Assembly (NCBI RefSeq): GCF_001570545.1
Contig: NZ_BBXD01000009.1
Coordinates: forward strand, 682,001-746,000
Length of the DNA stretch: 64,000 bases
From: Herbidospora mongoliensis
GTDB lineage: Bacteria; Actinomycetota; Actinomycetes; Streptosporangiales; Streptosporangiaceae
Direction of reading: 5' to 3'
The position numbers and the translations under genes were made by a program. Positions 1-9,600 of this stretch are shown here, piece by piece (position 1 is the stretch's first letter; the number at the start of each line of letters is the position of its first letter). The notes beneath the pieces were generated by a model. The model saw only the letters and a list, made by a program, of their open reading frames with translations. It was not told the origin of the DNA and searched no databases.

Positions 1-113
1 GGGTGTGGTGTTTCTCCAGGCGCGCGCCGGGGGCGGACAGGGATCGCCAGGCGGCGAGCTCGGCTTCCAGGCCGGCGATCTTGGCGTGGAGTTCGATACG
101 GCGGCGGACGGTC
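1..113 (-). CDS. Start of a small or truncated gene, fourth in the CHAT/STAND chain
   Basis: Only the first 37 codons lie inside the window; the gene runs off the left edge. The ATG (113-111) overlaps the TGA of the upstream STAND gene as ATGA, so translation is very likely coupled. The visible peptide begins MTVRRRIELHAKIAGLEAEL and is rich in Glu, Leu, Ala and Arg, consistent with a helical or coiled-coil N-terminus. No family can be named from this fragment. Its overlap with a defence-like NTPase suggests it belongs to the same system, perhaps as effector or adaptor; that is inference. Confidence 0.6.
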
Positions 114-3100
114 ATCGCGGGCCGAACCGAGGCATGTCGGGTGGGCGCACGTTGGAGAACAGCGCCGTGGCGGCGAACGCGAACGCATCGTCCTCCGAGT
201 CGATCACGTGGCTCTGGATCCGCTGCCACATTCCCGGCGTGGTCGACCCGGCTGACACGGAGAGGGCCACGTCGGTGACGGCCACCGTTCGGGTCAGGCC
301 GGGCGCGGGCCCGAGGGCGAGGACGGTGACGGGAAAGGCGGCGCGGACGACTTCCTGGGCGAAACGGTTGCGCAGCTCGAGCTGCCGGTGGAACTCCGCT
401 CGATTCGCCGGAGCGAGGATGTCCAGCACGACGAGGGGCGGGGTGCGCCGGAGCCGCCGGAGTGCCTGGTGCAGGCCCGACGGCTCGATCGCGTCGTCGT
501 CGCTGAGGAAGGAGATCGCGGGAACCGTCCGGGAGGCGTCCATCACTCCGACGATGTGCAGGACGGCGGGCGCGTTCGAGCCCGCCGCATTCAGCGGCAT
601 CCCGGTCCCGACAGCGATGTCCCGATTCCGATAGACGTCAGCGACCTTCAACGAGCCGGGAACCCCGCGTAGCCGGGAGGCCCGCGTGGGATCAGGCTGG
701 ATGAGGTCTACGTGGCGGTTCTGGAGCTCGGATCTGTCGTCAGCCGCCACGAGAGCGCGCGGTGTGCGGTAGACGCACCGGACCCGTGGATGCCGGCCCA
801 GCGCCCTGCCGTCCCAGCCGAGAAGTTCCCATGGGGTGGCACCGGGGCCGACTTCGCCCGTCAGCCGAACGTCGACGGCTTCCCGAATCTCCGCCAAGCG
901 CGTCGCCAGCCCAGGGAGCAGCAGCAGCCCCACAGTGTTTCTGGCACGAGCGCCCGCCCAGTCGGTACTGGCAGGTGGCGGGCCGTCCAGGACGACCACG
1001 ATCTCGTTCCCGGGGACGGGCTCGGCGGACAAGGGAGGTCCCAGTCGACCGGCCTTCGCGATCTGGCCCAGCTCCCGCCAGACCACTGCGGCCTCTTCGC
1101 GATAGTCCCGGTCGGGCCGCCCCGCCTCGGCGGCCAGGTCGGCCCGGGCCTGCCAGAGCGACCCGTGCCAATACATGGGACGGTCGCCGATCAGCTCTTG
1201 GGCGCGGTCGAGCCGTGACGACGTCGCCTCGGCCAGGTCAATGGGCATCCGCCGCCGGGCGAGCTCGACGAGGAAGGTCCCTCTCAGGTTAGGGCCTCCG
1301 TGGATCTCCAGTGGCTCCCGCTCATCCGGGATCGCGGGCCCCAGGCGGTTGCGCGCCCGGATCCAGTCCAGCCACGCGACGCCCTCGTGCCTCACGAGCC
1401 AGGACACCGCGTCGTCGAGCAACCCTCGCGCTTCCTCGGTACGCCCAGCCAGCCGGGCCACCTCCACGGCGAGGAGGTCGAGGTGGGCCCGGTCCCCCGG
1501 ATCCCGCTCCGACCGCTCGGCCAGCCAGGGATCGAGTACCGCAGCCGACAGATCCACGGGCAGCACGCATTTCCGCAGCCCGCCCAGCGATGTCAGACGC
1601 AGTCCGAGACCTGCGATCTGCTCGGTCAGCTCCCGCAGGCGCTCCCGGGTGGGCAGGCCGACCTGAAGCCCGACGACGGCTGCTTTCACCCGAGCCACCA
1701 CATCTGAGGACCCGAGCACCATTCGCCGGGCGAGGTCGACCGCACCTTCGTGCCGGTCCTGGGCGAGCCGGATGTCCACCCAGAGCGGGTCCGGGTGCAG
1801 AACGTCGTCCGGATAGTCGCCGAGCACCCGTTCCGCCGCGTCGGCGTCCCCCGCCACGTCGAGATGGATCCGGGCCGCTTCGCAGGTGAGAGCGGCCCGG
1901 ACCGAACCCCGTGTGGCGGTCCGGCGAGCGTGGGCGAGGGCGTCGAGAGCGTCGTCGTACTCCATCAGGTCGCCCAAGGCCCGCGCCATCATGATCGCCG
2001 ACGGTGCGTGATCGGTCGGGATCCGGCCGGTCAGCAGGCGGATGGCCGCTGCCGGGCGGCGCAGCGCGATCAGGGCTTCCGCCGTGACCAGCAGCCTGTT
2101 CAGCTCGTCGCCCGTGAGCTGTTCCACGGGACCCTGACTCTGGCCGCCTGGGGGCAGGAGTTCGATCGCACTCTCTGGAAGGCCGTGCTGGAGCAGCAGC
2201 AGCCCCATTGCCGGTACGTCTCCTGCCTCGGCCAGATATCCGACCGCCTCGTCGAGAGGACCGCCCTTGGCTGTGGCGATGAAACCCATGCGCGCGGCGG
2301 CGAACCCGATCACGCGTCGATCGTCGCGCTCGGTGGCGCTCCGGTAAGCCCGCTCGACGGTGTCCAGATCACCCGAGGCGCTGTGGACGAGGTCCACCTC
2401 AGCGGCGACGTCGCCGTGCAGTTCGTGGTCGGCGATGGCTTCCAGTTCTCGCCGGGCCTGGTCGTCGAGGTCGCGGGCCTGGAGCACGGCCGCAGTCAGG
2501 GCGTGGTGCATGGCGGACGGCTCACCGAGCCGGGCGCCCGCGGCGAGGGCGCTCTCCGCCGTGTTCCAGTGCGCGCCCGACGCACCCGGCTCGGGGTCGC
2601 GCCGAGCGGCCTCGATCGCGGCGCGGGCCTGCTCGATGTAGGCCGCGTAGCGCACCTCGTCGTCGGTCGCGTAGATCAGCAGATCGTCGGCCAGTTCTCC
2701 GGCCTGATCAGGGCGATCGGCGCGCCACGCCTCGGTGATCAGCGCTCGCCACATCGGCAGCGCGGCCTTCCCGCGGTGCTGGAAGGCGTGGTACGCCGCC
2801 TCCGCCGACCATCTCGCCCAGTTCTCGCGGGCGGCTCTGCGCGTGTAGTGGGCCTCGGCCGATTCGTGCAGGACAGCGCAAATCGGGTGGACACGGAGCA
2901 GGTCGCGCACCGGGTCCCGGAGGTTCTCGTGAAAGACCAGCCGGTCGTCACCGGTGGCCTGGACCCAGGAGGTCGCCCCGGCGTAGGTGGTGAGGTCGTC
3001 CCAGAGGGCGGTGGCGTCCGCGGGCGGCGGGCCGGGAAGGAAGATCTTGGTCTTTCGGTCGGGACGGTGGTCCTCGGCCGGGTCGTCGAGCACCTTCTCG

Positions 3101-5025
3101 TCACGCAGACCCGCCTCCAGATGGGACCACAACACCTCCGCGACGAACTCGGCGTCGAGGTGACGGGGCAGCACCGCGTAGCGGAGCAACCAGCGCAGCC
3201 GGTCGTCGGGAATGCGTTCCAGGATGCGTTCGAGGCAGTAGAGCAGAGCGGGTTCGCGGGCCTCCTCGACTTCCCGGGCGGTCAGTGCCGGGTTCGCCTC
3301 GGCGAGGTCGCCGTACATGGCGAGCGCGAAGGGCAGGCCGCCGGCCCGGCGCACCATCGCGTCGACCAGGTCAGGACGGGTGACACCGCGTCGTTCGATC
3401 AGATACCGGGCGGCCAGCGCATCGTCGAACGCGGGGACCTCGACGGTGACCGTCTCGGGTACGGCGTCGAGGAACCCGGGGAGACGATCGCGAAGGTCGT
3501 ACCGGCCGGAAAGGACGACCCGCCCGGTCAGGCGCGCGAGCATCTCGACGAAGGGATGCGGGTCGGCGGCGGGCCTCAGCACGATCTCTTCGAGGGTGTC
3601 GAAGACGATCACATGATCGGGGAGGGCGGTCTCGAAGAAGCGCCGGGTGACGTCGTCGCCGTCGGCCGTCGCGGCGGCGACCTCGGACAGCAACGCGGTG
3701 TCGGGTACGGCGGTCCGGCTCAGCACCCGCCGCCACCGCTCGTGGTCGCGCAGCAGGTCGTAGAAGGGCGCTCCGGGAAGCTGCGGGGAGAGCTGGGCGG
3801 CGATCTCCAGGAGCACCAGCCAGGGATGACGGACGGCATTGACCGGATCGACGGCGTCGAGGTCGATCCGCGCGCACGGCACGTGAGGCCAACGGGTGAG
3901 GCACCACCTGGCCGCGAACCAGCGCAACAGCATCGTCTTGCCCATGCCACCGGGCGCGTGCAGGTGCACCACCCTCGGACCGCCTGTCAGCACGTGCTCC
4001 AAGGCGTCGCGCCGCAGATACCGTCCGGTCTGCCGATATTCGGTCGCCCATGCGGTGCGGGCCGCGAGCCGGGCCTGATGGGCGGCGTACGTCTCCGGGA
4101 TGAGCGGACTGATGCCGACGAGGTCGGCGGAGCCGAGGACGTCGAGCGCGTCCTGGCAACCGACCAGATCGAAACGGTCGTCGGCCCGCTGATAGAGCGA
4201 TCGGAACTCGGCAACGGCCTTACCCGGCGAGACGAGCGTCAATTGGCGGAGTCGCTCCAGCTCGTCGCCGACCACCCCGCTGATCCGCAGGGCCGTGTGA
4301 CGCATCGCCGCGGGGACGCCGGAGCCTGGGATCAGCGCCTCGTCGATCCACCACCGCGCCCAAGCGGTCTCCCTCAGCGCGGGATCGAGCCGGTAGTGAG
4401 ACGAACCGGGCAGCCGCGCGAGCCGCCCGCTCGCCACCATCTCGGTCAGTTCAGGGCCGTCGCCTCGTAACACCGCGTCGTAGAGGGCCTCGTCGAACCT
4501 CTCGGGAAGGGCGCACCGCATCAGCACACCCCGAATCTCCAAGGGCAGCGCGGCGAACATCAGAGTCACGAGGTCGGTCAACCGCCCGACGACCGTGTTC
4601 TCCTGCCGCACGAGCTCGGACACGCCACCGGGCCGGTGGAGTGGCAGCGACCGGGCCGTCTGGAACGCGTAGGTGCAGCACTCGCGACGGAGCTGGAAGT
4701 AGAAGCCCACCACCGAGGAGGGCAGATCCGAGGAGAGGTCGGGCAGCCCGCGATCGAGGCCGTCGGCGTCGTCGGCCGCACGGGCCGCGCGTAGCGACTC
4801 CCCCACTTTGTCGATCGCCGCGATGTGGTCGGGGCCGAGCTCTCCGGGCAGGAAGGACTCAAGCCGGCGAGTCACCGGCTGGGCCATCCGATCGGCCATC
4901 CGCCGGGCGTAGCTCGCCATGAGCACGCCCCCCTCCCGCCGGGCCTGCGCCTCGACGTCCTCTCCCGCCCACAGCCTCAGCGCCCCCTCGACCACCGTCC
5001 TGGCGAGCCTCTCGACCTCGCTCAT
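112..5025 (-). CDS. Giant STAND NTPase with TPR region and degenerate C-terminal CHAT-like domain
   Basis: About 1637 aa. The start is set by an ATGA overlap with the CHAT-NTPase gene; a longer open frame to 5103 lies inside that gene. Residues about 1-160 form a helical domain with the motif ECCTYAFQTARSLP. A P-loop follows (APGGMGKT, Lys363) with a Walker-B-like strand (HVIVFDTLEE), then a long Ala/Leu/Glu-rich helical repeat region resembling TPRs (about 700-1330). The C-terminal 300 residues look like a CHAT domain: PWELL near 1396, then a strand VLHIVGV and VVLDIL. The catalytic His and Cys of CHAT proteases are replaced by Val1494 and Leu1537. Probable role: nucleotide-switch sensor/scaffold of a conflict system whose active peptidase is the neighbouring CHAT protein. 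TPR and CHAT calls rest on pattern only. Confidence 0.8.
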   Translation of the reverse strand: MSEVERLARTVVEGALRLWAGEDVEAQARREGGVLMASYARRMADRMAQPVTRRLESFLPGELGPDHIAAIDKVGESLRAARAADDADGLDRGLPDLSSDLPSSVVGFYFQLRRECCTYAFQTARSLPLHRPGGVSELVRQENTVVGRLTDLVTLMFAALPLEIRGVLMRCALPERFDEALYDAVLRGDGPELTEMVASGRLARLPGSSHYRLDPALRETAWARWWIDEALIPGSGVPAAMRHTALRISGVVGDELERLRQLTLVSPGKAVAEFRSLYQRADDRFDLVGCQDALDVLGSADLVGISPLIPETYAAHQARLAARTAWATEYRQTGRYLRRDALEHVLTGGPRVVHLHAPGGMGKTMLLRWFAARWCLTRWPHVPCARIDLDAVDPVNAVRHPWLVLLEIAAQLSPQLPGAPFYDLLRDHERWRRVLSRTAVPDTALLSEVAAATADGDDVTRRFFETALPDHVIVFDTLEEIVLRPAADPHPFVEMLARLTGRVVLSGRYDLRDRLPGFLDAVPETVTVEVPAFDDALAARYLIERRGVTRPDLVDAMVRRAGGLPFALAMYGDLAEANPALTAREVEEAREPALLYCLERILERIPDDRLRWLLRYAVLPRHLDAEFVAEVLWSHLEAGLRDEKVLDDPAEDHRPDRKTKIFLPGPPPADATALWDDLTTYAGATSWVQATGDDRLVFHENLRDPVRDLLRVHPICAVLHESAEAHYTRRAARENWARWSAEAAYHAFQHRGKAALPMWRALITEAWRADRPDQAGELADDLLIYATDDEVRYAAYIEQARAAIEAARRDPEPGASGAHWNTAESALAAGARLGEPSAMHHALTAAVLQARDLDDQARRELEAIADHELHGDVAAEVDLVHSASGDLDTVERAYRSATERDDRRVIGFAAARMGFIATAKGGPLDEAVGYLAEAGDVPAMGLLLLQHGLPESAIELLPPGGQSQGPVEQLTGDELNRLLVTAEALIALRRPAAAIRLLTGRIPTDHAPSAIMMARALGDLMEYDDALDALAHARRTATRGSVRAALTCEAARIHLDVAGDADAAERVLGDYPDDVLHPDPLWVDIRLAQDRHEGAVDLARRMVLGSSDVVARVKAAVVGLQVGLPTRERLRELTEQIAGLGLRLTSLGGLRKCVLPVDLSAAVLDPWLAERSERDPGDRAHLDLLAVEVARLAGRTEEARGLLDDAVSWLVRHEGVAWLDWIRARNRLGPAIPDEREPLEIHGGPNLRGTFLVELARRRMPIDLAEATSSRLDRAQELIGDRPMYWHGSLWQARADLAAEAGRPDRDYREEAAVVWRELGQIAKAGRLGPPLSAEPVPGNEIVVVLDGPPPASTDWAGARARNTVGLLLLPGLATRLAEIREAVDVRLTGEVGPGATPWELLGWDGRALGRHPRVRCVYRTPRALVAADDRSELQNRHVDLIQPDPTRASRLRGVPGSLKVADVYRNRDIAVGTGMPLNAAGSNAPAVLHIVGVMDASRTVPAISFLSDDDAIEPSGLHQALRRLRRTPPLVVLDILAPANRAEFHRQLELRNRFAQEVVRAAFPVTVLALGPAPGLTRTVAVTDVALSVSAGSTTPGMWQRIQSHVIDSEDDAFAFAATALFSNVRPPDMPRFGPR

Positions 5026-6806
5026 GGCCGACCCATCGCGATCATGGTGTGGAACATGTGCAGGTGAGACGGCATGAAGACCGCGGCGTTGGTCTTGGCC
5101 CATTCCGAGGCGTCCTTCCAGCCGCCCTGGTAGGGCCGGTTGGTCCGGGCCCCGAACTCACGGAAGATCTCCTCCGTCTGGGCCCGGTCCCACGGCTCCA
5201 CCCGTAACCGTTGCGCCCGGTCGGCGAACCCGCCGAGCACGCGGTCGTCGTCCTCAGCGACGATCACCGACACGTCGCCGGTCAGCCCGTCTGCGACCGG
5301 CAGCAGCAGACCGCGCACCAGCGTGTCGGCGAGCTCCGGTACGAGCACCAAATGGTCGAACGCGATCGTCATCGGCCCGGCCTCGGCCAGCAACGACCGG
5401 AGCGCCTCGAAGAGCGCCTCCCGCAGGTGTGGCTCCGACTCGTTGGCGGCGTCCCACAGCCCTCCGTCGTCGGGATCGAGAGGTCCGGCGGGGGGCCGCA
5501 GACCTCGCCTGAGGTGAACCAGCTGGTGCCGGAACCGCGCGGCTCCGGCGAGCGGCGGCAAGGAGTCGGCCAGGGCCCGGACCACCTCCAGCCATGGGAC
5601 GTTGCGCCCATCGCGGAGAGCGCCTGCGTCGACGTACACGGCCGTGCACCCCCGCAGCCGCCACGTGAACAGGCACGAGCGCACCAGTGACGACTTGCCC
5701 ACGCCGGACCCGCCGTCGACCAGCAGCGCCCGATAGGGCGGCGCGTCGGAGTCGACGCCGCCCCACAACCGCCACCGTTCAGCGGTCCGGTCGACTGTCA
5801 TGGCCACCTCGGCATGAAGCTCGGCGAGGCGAATCGCCGTGGCGTCTTCGACGCCGAACCGCCACGGGAGCACGTCCTCGGCGGCACGTCGCACCATCAG
5901 GGACGGTGATTCCCACTCAGGCAGGCTCTCGCGGAACATCACCGCGCGGGCGGCCCGCACGGCCTCGCCGACCCCGGCTCCCGACGCGAGTGAGTCGTAG
6001 AAGTTCTCGGCGAACACCACTGCCGGGCGGGATGGGAGGTCTCCGCGCATCGTGAGCGAGGCCCCGGCGTGGAAGGCGTCGGCCAGATCCCATATCGAGG
6101 CGGCCGGGCCGTAAGCGGTCCGGCAGGCGTTGAGCACGACCAGCCGGGGCGGCTCGGAGATCGAATTGAGGATCATGTCGGCGGTGACGCCCGAACTCCC
6201 GCCTGGGCCGTTGAACTCAAGCATCGGCAGGCCCTCCAGCGGGTGGATCCCACTGTGGCCGACGAAGTGCAGAATGTGCGGCCGCACGTCGTCCATGCGG
6301 TCGAAGAACTGCCGGGGGGTCGGCTGATCGAGCACCTCGACATACCAGGCGCCGTGATGGGCGCGCAGCGATCGTCTGATCGCGTCGGCCTCTTCGCGGG
6401 CCAGCAGAGCCTGATCGTCGGTGTTGCCGAGGACGACCAGCAACCGGATCGGCACCAGCACCTCCGCACGTGGGGAGGGTTGCGGCGCTCCTCGCACCCA
6501 GCAGGTGCCCTCCGTGAGGAACGGGCGCCTGCCGTCAGGCCCGATCATCAGCTCCCAAGGCAGCGCCCGTAGTTCTTCGTCCCGTACGTCGAGGTAGACG
6601 GTCTGGCACGGGCCCAGCGCGGCGTCATGCACCAGGTCGTAGAGCCCCCGTCCCAGCTCGCGTCGGCCCTGTGGTGAGGCGTCACCGGCGAGCGCCAGCA
6701 CATGGGCCGGGTCGACATGGCGGAGCAGCCGTTCGCCCGCGTCGTCAACGAGCACGACCGGGTATCCGGCCGCGCTCTTCGGGTCGACCCGGACGACGCT
6801 CATCAC
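5022..6806 (-). CDS. CHAT-domain peptidase fused to a P-loop NTPase
   Basis: 594 aa from GTG 6806 (GTGA overlap with the upstream membrane gene); ATG 6803 is an equally good start. The N-terminal half is a caspase-like CHAT domain: LPWELM, then ILHFVGHSG with His184 and LVVLNACRT with Cys228, the expected catalytic pair. A P-loop follows (GGSGVGKSS, Lys371) with a Walker-B-like strand (MTIAFDHLV). No signal peptide or TM is seen, so it should be cytosolic. It is sandwiched in a chain of overlapping genes between a two-TM protein and the giant STAND-TPR protein. The likely role is a nucleotide-controlled protease triggered by its partner; the substrate is unknown. Confidence 0.85.
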   Translation of the reverse strand: MMSVVRVDPKSAAGYPVVLVDDAGERLLRHVDPAHVLALAGDASPQGRRELGRGLYDLVHDAALGPCQTVYLDVRDEELRALPWELMIGPDGRRPFLTEGTCWVRGAPQPSPRAEVLVPIRLLVVLGNTDDQALLAREEADAIRRSLRAHHGAWYVEVLDQPTPRQFFDRMDDVRPHILHFVGHSGIHPLEGLPMLEFNGPGGSSGVTADMILNSISEPPRLVVLNACRTAYGPAASIWDLADAFHAGASLTMRGDLPSRPAVVFAENFYDSLASGAGVGEAVRAARAVMFRESLPEWESPSLMVRRAAEDVLPWRFGVEDATAIRLAELHAEVAMTVDRTAERWRLWGGVDSDAPPYRALLVDGGSGVGKSSLVRSCLFTWRLRGCTAVYVDAGALRDGRNVPWLEVVRALADSLPPLAGAARFRHQLVHLRRGLRPPAGPLDPDDGGLWDAANESEPHLREALFEALRSLLAEAGPMTIAFDHLVLVPELADTLVRGLLLPVADGLTGDVSVIVAEDDDRVLGGFADRAQRLRVEPWDRAQTEEIFREFGARTNRPYQGGWKDASEWAKTNAAVFMPSHLHMFHTMIAMGRP

Positions 6807-7228
6807 GCGTTAGGGAACAACCTCCGCGCCAGCGCCGCAAGGTCGGACTCGGCCGCCATCGACGGCTCCCGGCTGCCGCGTCTCGCCGAACCCTCTTCGG
6901 CGGCCAGCACCGCCGACGCGAGCGCCCGCCCGTTGCCCGCGTCGGTCTCCGCCACCGCCGCCCGCTCCTGCGCCGCGGCGACCTCCTGGACGGCCGCCGA
7001 AGACCGTCCGACAGCCGTCCCGAAAAGGACGCCCGCCGCCGCGAACACCAGCGCCTCCAGCCCCTGCAGCAGGAACACGAGCCGATCCCACTGCGGGTCG
7101 TCGCGCATCAGCACGAGCGCCACGAGCGCGGCGACGAACAGGACGATAAGCCCTACACCCAGCCATATCTGCAGCTTGGTCGGACCCTGGTTCTCCGGCA
7201 TGCCGTTTGGACGTTCACCCCACGACAC
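6803..7228 (-). CDS. Small two-TM membrane protein of the CHAT/STAND chain
   Basis: 141 aa from GTG 7228, or 132 aa from ATG 7201; neither has a convincing Shine-Dalgarno. Two hydrophobic segments (about 20-42 and 55-73) form a hairpin in the membrane, followed by a charged Ala/Glu-rich cytoplasmic tail ending LARRLFPNA. The start is only 6 nt from the end of the methyltransferase gene upstream and the stop overlaps the CHAT gene, so it may be transcribed with the lipid operon and is coupled to the CHAT gene. No family recognised. It may anchor the NTPase complex or act as a membrane effector (inference). Confidence 0.7.
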   Translation of the reverse strand: MSWGERPNGMPENQGPTKLQIWLGVGLIVLFVAALVALVLMRDDPQWDRLVFLLQGLEALVFAAAGVLFGTAVGRSSAAVQEVAAAQERAAVAETDAGNGRALASAVLAAEEGSARRGSREPSMAAESDLAALARRLFPNA

Positions 7229-7234
7229 GGGTTG

Positions 7235-8407
7235 TCACGAAGGGCGGCCCAATGTGATCTGATGCACCGACATCCGCCCCGACTCGAAGGCCAGGCCACC
7301 ACCGACCAGGTAGAGCCGCCACACCCGGGCGATCTCCTCCCCCACCAGGGCGACGGCCTGATCCCAGTGGGACTCGAAGGTCTCATACCAGGCCTGGACG
7401 GTCTTCGCGTAGTCCTCCCGCATGCCCTCCACGTGCAGCACCTCGAAGCCGGCCTCCTCGAACATCGCCACAGTCCGCCCCACGGGACGCATGTGCATGT
7501 CGGGCGCGATGTACCGCTCGATGAACGGGCCGCCGCCGGGCGCGTTGGCCCCGCGTGACATCTGCTGGATGACGACGCGGCCACCGGGGCGTACCAGGCG
7601 GAAAAGGGTCGAGGCGTAGACGGGATAGTTCTCCTCCCCCACGTGCTCGCCCATCTCGATGGAGGAGATCGCGTCGTAGGGGCCGTCGGAGACGTCTCGG
7701 TAGTCCTGGAGCCGCACCTCGCCGCCGCGCGCCTCGACGAACGCCTTCTGCTCCGCCGCGATCGTCACGCCGACCGACTTCGCCCCGAACTCCGAAGCGT
7801 GCAGCACCATCGAGCCCCAGCCGCAGCCCACGTCGAGATGCCTCGTCCCGGACGACAGTTCGAGCTTGCCGCAGATCAGGTCGAGTTTGCGCCGCTGCGC
7901 CGAGGCGAGGTCGTCTCCGGGGGCCCATTTGGCGCACGAGTAGGCCATCGAGGGGTCGAGGATCAGCGAGTAGAAGTCGTTCGAGAGGTCGTAGTGGTGG
8001 GCGATCGCGTCGCGGTCGCGGCCGCGGGTGTGCAGCCGCCCGCGCAGCCGGGCCTCGCTATCGGGGATCGGCGGCCTCGGTCCGGCGACGCCGAGGCCGA
8101 GGAGGGTGCGCGCGCCACGCGCCAGCTCGGCCATCCCCGGGCCGCCGGAGGTCGCGGCCCAGACCCGCCGGAAGCCGTCGGCCATGTCCCCCTCGACGTC
8201 GAGGTGGCCGCTGACATAGGCGCGCGCCAGCCCCAGCTCGCCCGGCGCCCAGAGCAGGTGCCGCAGCGCCAGGGGCGATCTCAGCACGACCACGGGCGCG
8301 TCAGCGGGCCCGGCGAAACCGCCGTCCCAGGTGCGCAGCCCGACGGGCAGTGAGCCCCCGAAAAGCCCGGCGACCGTATCGGCCAGACGGGTGGCGACAA
8401 CAGTCAC
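7235..8407 (-). CDS. Cyclopropane-fatty-acyl-phospholipid synthase family methyltransferase (second copy)
   Basis: 390 aa. The start is GTG 8407, which overlaps the TGA of the upstream paralogue (GTGA); the longer open frame to 8566 lies inside that gene. SAM-dependent methyltransferase of the CFA synthase family: AIAHHYDLSNDFYSLILDPSMAYSCA, the SAM loop HLDVGCGWGSM, and SSIEMGEHVG. It would transfer a methyl(ene) group from SAM to unsaturated phospholipid acyl chains at the membrane surface. With the adjacent FAD oxidoreductase, DUF1365 protein and a second synthase it forms a lipid-modification operon. It is shorter at the N-terminus and quite divergent from its neighbour, so the two copies probably have distinct products. 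Confidence 0.88.
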   Translation of the reverse strand: MTVVATRLADTVAGLFGGSLPVGLRTWDGGFAGPADAPVVVLRSPLALRHLLWAPGELGLARAYVSGHLDVEGDMADGFRRVWAATSGGPGMAELARGARTLLGLGVAGPRPPIPDSEARLRGRLHTRGRDRDAIAHHYDLSNDFYSLILDPSMAYSCAKWAPGDDLASAQRRKLDLICGKLELSSGTRHLDVGCGWGSMVLHASEFGAKSVGVTIAAEQKAFVEARGGEVRLQDYRDVSDGPYDAISSIEMGEHVGEENYPVYASTLFRLVRPGGRVVIQQMSRGANAPGGGPFIERYIAPDMHMRPVGRTVAMFEEAGFEVLHVEGMREDYAKTVQAWYETFESHWDQAVALVGEEIARVWRLYLVGGGLAFESGRMSVHQITLGRPS

Positions 8408-9600
8408 GACCGGCCCCTCTCCAGAATGAACTGCCGCACGTTCAGATATCCCGATCGGAATCCCGCCTCCGAATAGGCCAGATAGAAGACCCACATCCGG
8501 TGGAATACCTCGTCGAATCCGAGCCGCGTGATGTCCGTCCGCCGCGAGCAGTATCTTTCCCGCCACAACCGCAGCGTCTCGGCGTAATCACCGCCCATCT
8601 CGTGATGCCCGGCGATACGCAGCGGGCCGAGATTCTGTTCGATGGCCGTGACGCTCGGCAGCAGGCCGCCCGGGAAGATGTATTTCTGAATCCACGTGTA
8701 CGTAGAGCGCGACGCCACCATCCGATCGTGCGGCATCGTGATGGCCTGCAGGCCCACCCGCCCGCCGGGGGCCAGCAACCGATCGAGGGTCGCGAAGAAA
8801 ACGGGCCAATAACGCTCCCCGACCGCCTCGATCATCTCCACGCTGAGCACCGCGTCATAAGAGCCGTGCGCCTCCCGATAATCGCAGAGCTCCACGGAAA
8901 CCCGGTCGGACAGACCCGCCGCGGCCACCCGCTCCAGCGCGAACGCCCGCTGTTCCGCGGAAAGGGTGATCGTCCGGACCGTGGCGCCCCGCATGGCGGC
9001 GCGAATGGCCAGCGCCCCCCAGCCGGTGCCGATCTCCATCACCTTCGAGCCCGGCCCGACCCCGGTCTCGTCGAGCAGCCGGTCGATCTTGGCGTGCTGC
9101 GCCTCCTCCAGGTTCTCCCATGTGGCGGGTGCCCAGAAAAGCGCCGACGAATAGGTCATCGAGGGATCGAGAAACTCGGCGAAAAGGTCGTTCGACAGGT
9201 CGTAGTGGCGCTGGATGTTCCGCCGGGCGTTCTCGACGGTGCCCTCTTCCGTGCGGGGGTGCCGCCGCACCCACACTCCGCGCAACCGCTGGAGAGGGGC
9301 CGGAATCAGCGACGCCAGCTCCCGCGCCATCACGGTGAGCACACCGGCGAGGTCGTCGGCCTCCCAGTCGCCCGCCATGTAGGCCTCGCCGAACCCGATC
9401 AGCCCGTCGGAGCCCACCCGGGAGAAGAAGTCCTCCGCGCGCACCACCCGCATCAGGGGGCCCGACTGATCTCCGAGCATCTCCCCGTCGGGCATCTGAA
9501 CGCGCAGCGGCAGGCGGGCCACCGCGTTGCGGAAGAGTTGTCGCACGACCCTGACCCTGAATGGAGATCGGGCGGGGGTGACGGCGATGGCGTGCGTCAT
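8404..9600 (-). CDS. Cyclopropane-fatty-acyl-phospholipid synthase family methyltransferase (first copy)
   Basis: 398 aa from ATG 9600, overlapping the DUF1365 stop (ATGA), with an AAAGAGAG Shine-Dalgarno 7 nt upstream. CFA synthase signatures: NIQRHYDLSNDLFAEFLDPS, SAM loop VMEIGTGWGALA, LSVEMIEAVG, and the C-terminal YLAYSEAGFRSGYLNVRQ typical of the family. Predicted to methylate or methylenate unsaturated phospholipid fatty acids. Together with the FAD oxidoreductase and DUF1365 protein this is a recurrent bacterial cluster; related clusters in alphaproteobacteria belong to the ChrR/RpoE singlet-oxygen response, but no such regulator is visible here. Confidence 0.9.
   Translation of the reverse strand: MTHAIAVTPARSPFRVRVVRQLFRNAVARLPLRVQMPDGEMLGDQSGPLMRVVRAEDFFSRVGSDGLIGFGEAYMAGDWEADDLAGVLTVMARELASLIPAPLQRLRGVWVRRHPRTEEGTVENARRNIQRHYDLSNDLFAEFLDPSMTYSSALFWAPATWENLEEAQHAKIDRLLDETGVGPGSKVMEIGTGWGALAIRAAMRGATVRTITLSAEQRAFALERVAAAGLSDRVSVELCDYREAHGSYDAVLSVEMIEAVGERYWPVFFATLDRLLAPGGRVGLQAITMPHDRMVASRSTYTWIQKYIFPGGLLPSVTAIEQNLGPLRIAGHHEMGGDYAETLRLWRERYCSRRTDITRLGFDEVFHRMWVFYLAYSEAGFRSGYLNVRQFILERGRS

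Noticed and set aside
1750-4470. A 906-codon plus-strand open frame opposite the giant STAND gene
   Set aside because: Frame shadow typical of very high G+C coding DNA; peptide rich in Gly/Arg/Val with no domain, while the minus frame has P-loop and CHAT-like motifs and operon overlaps.
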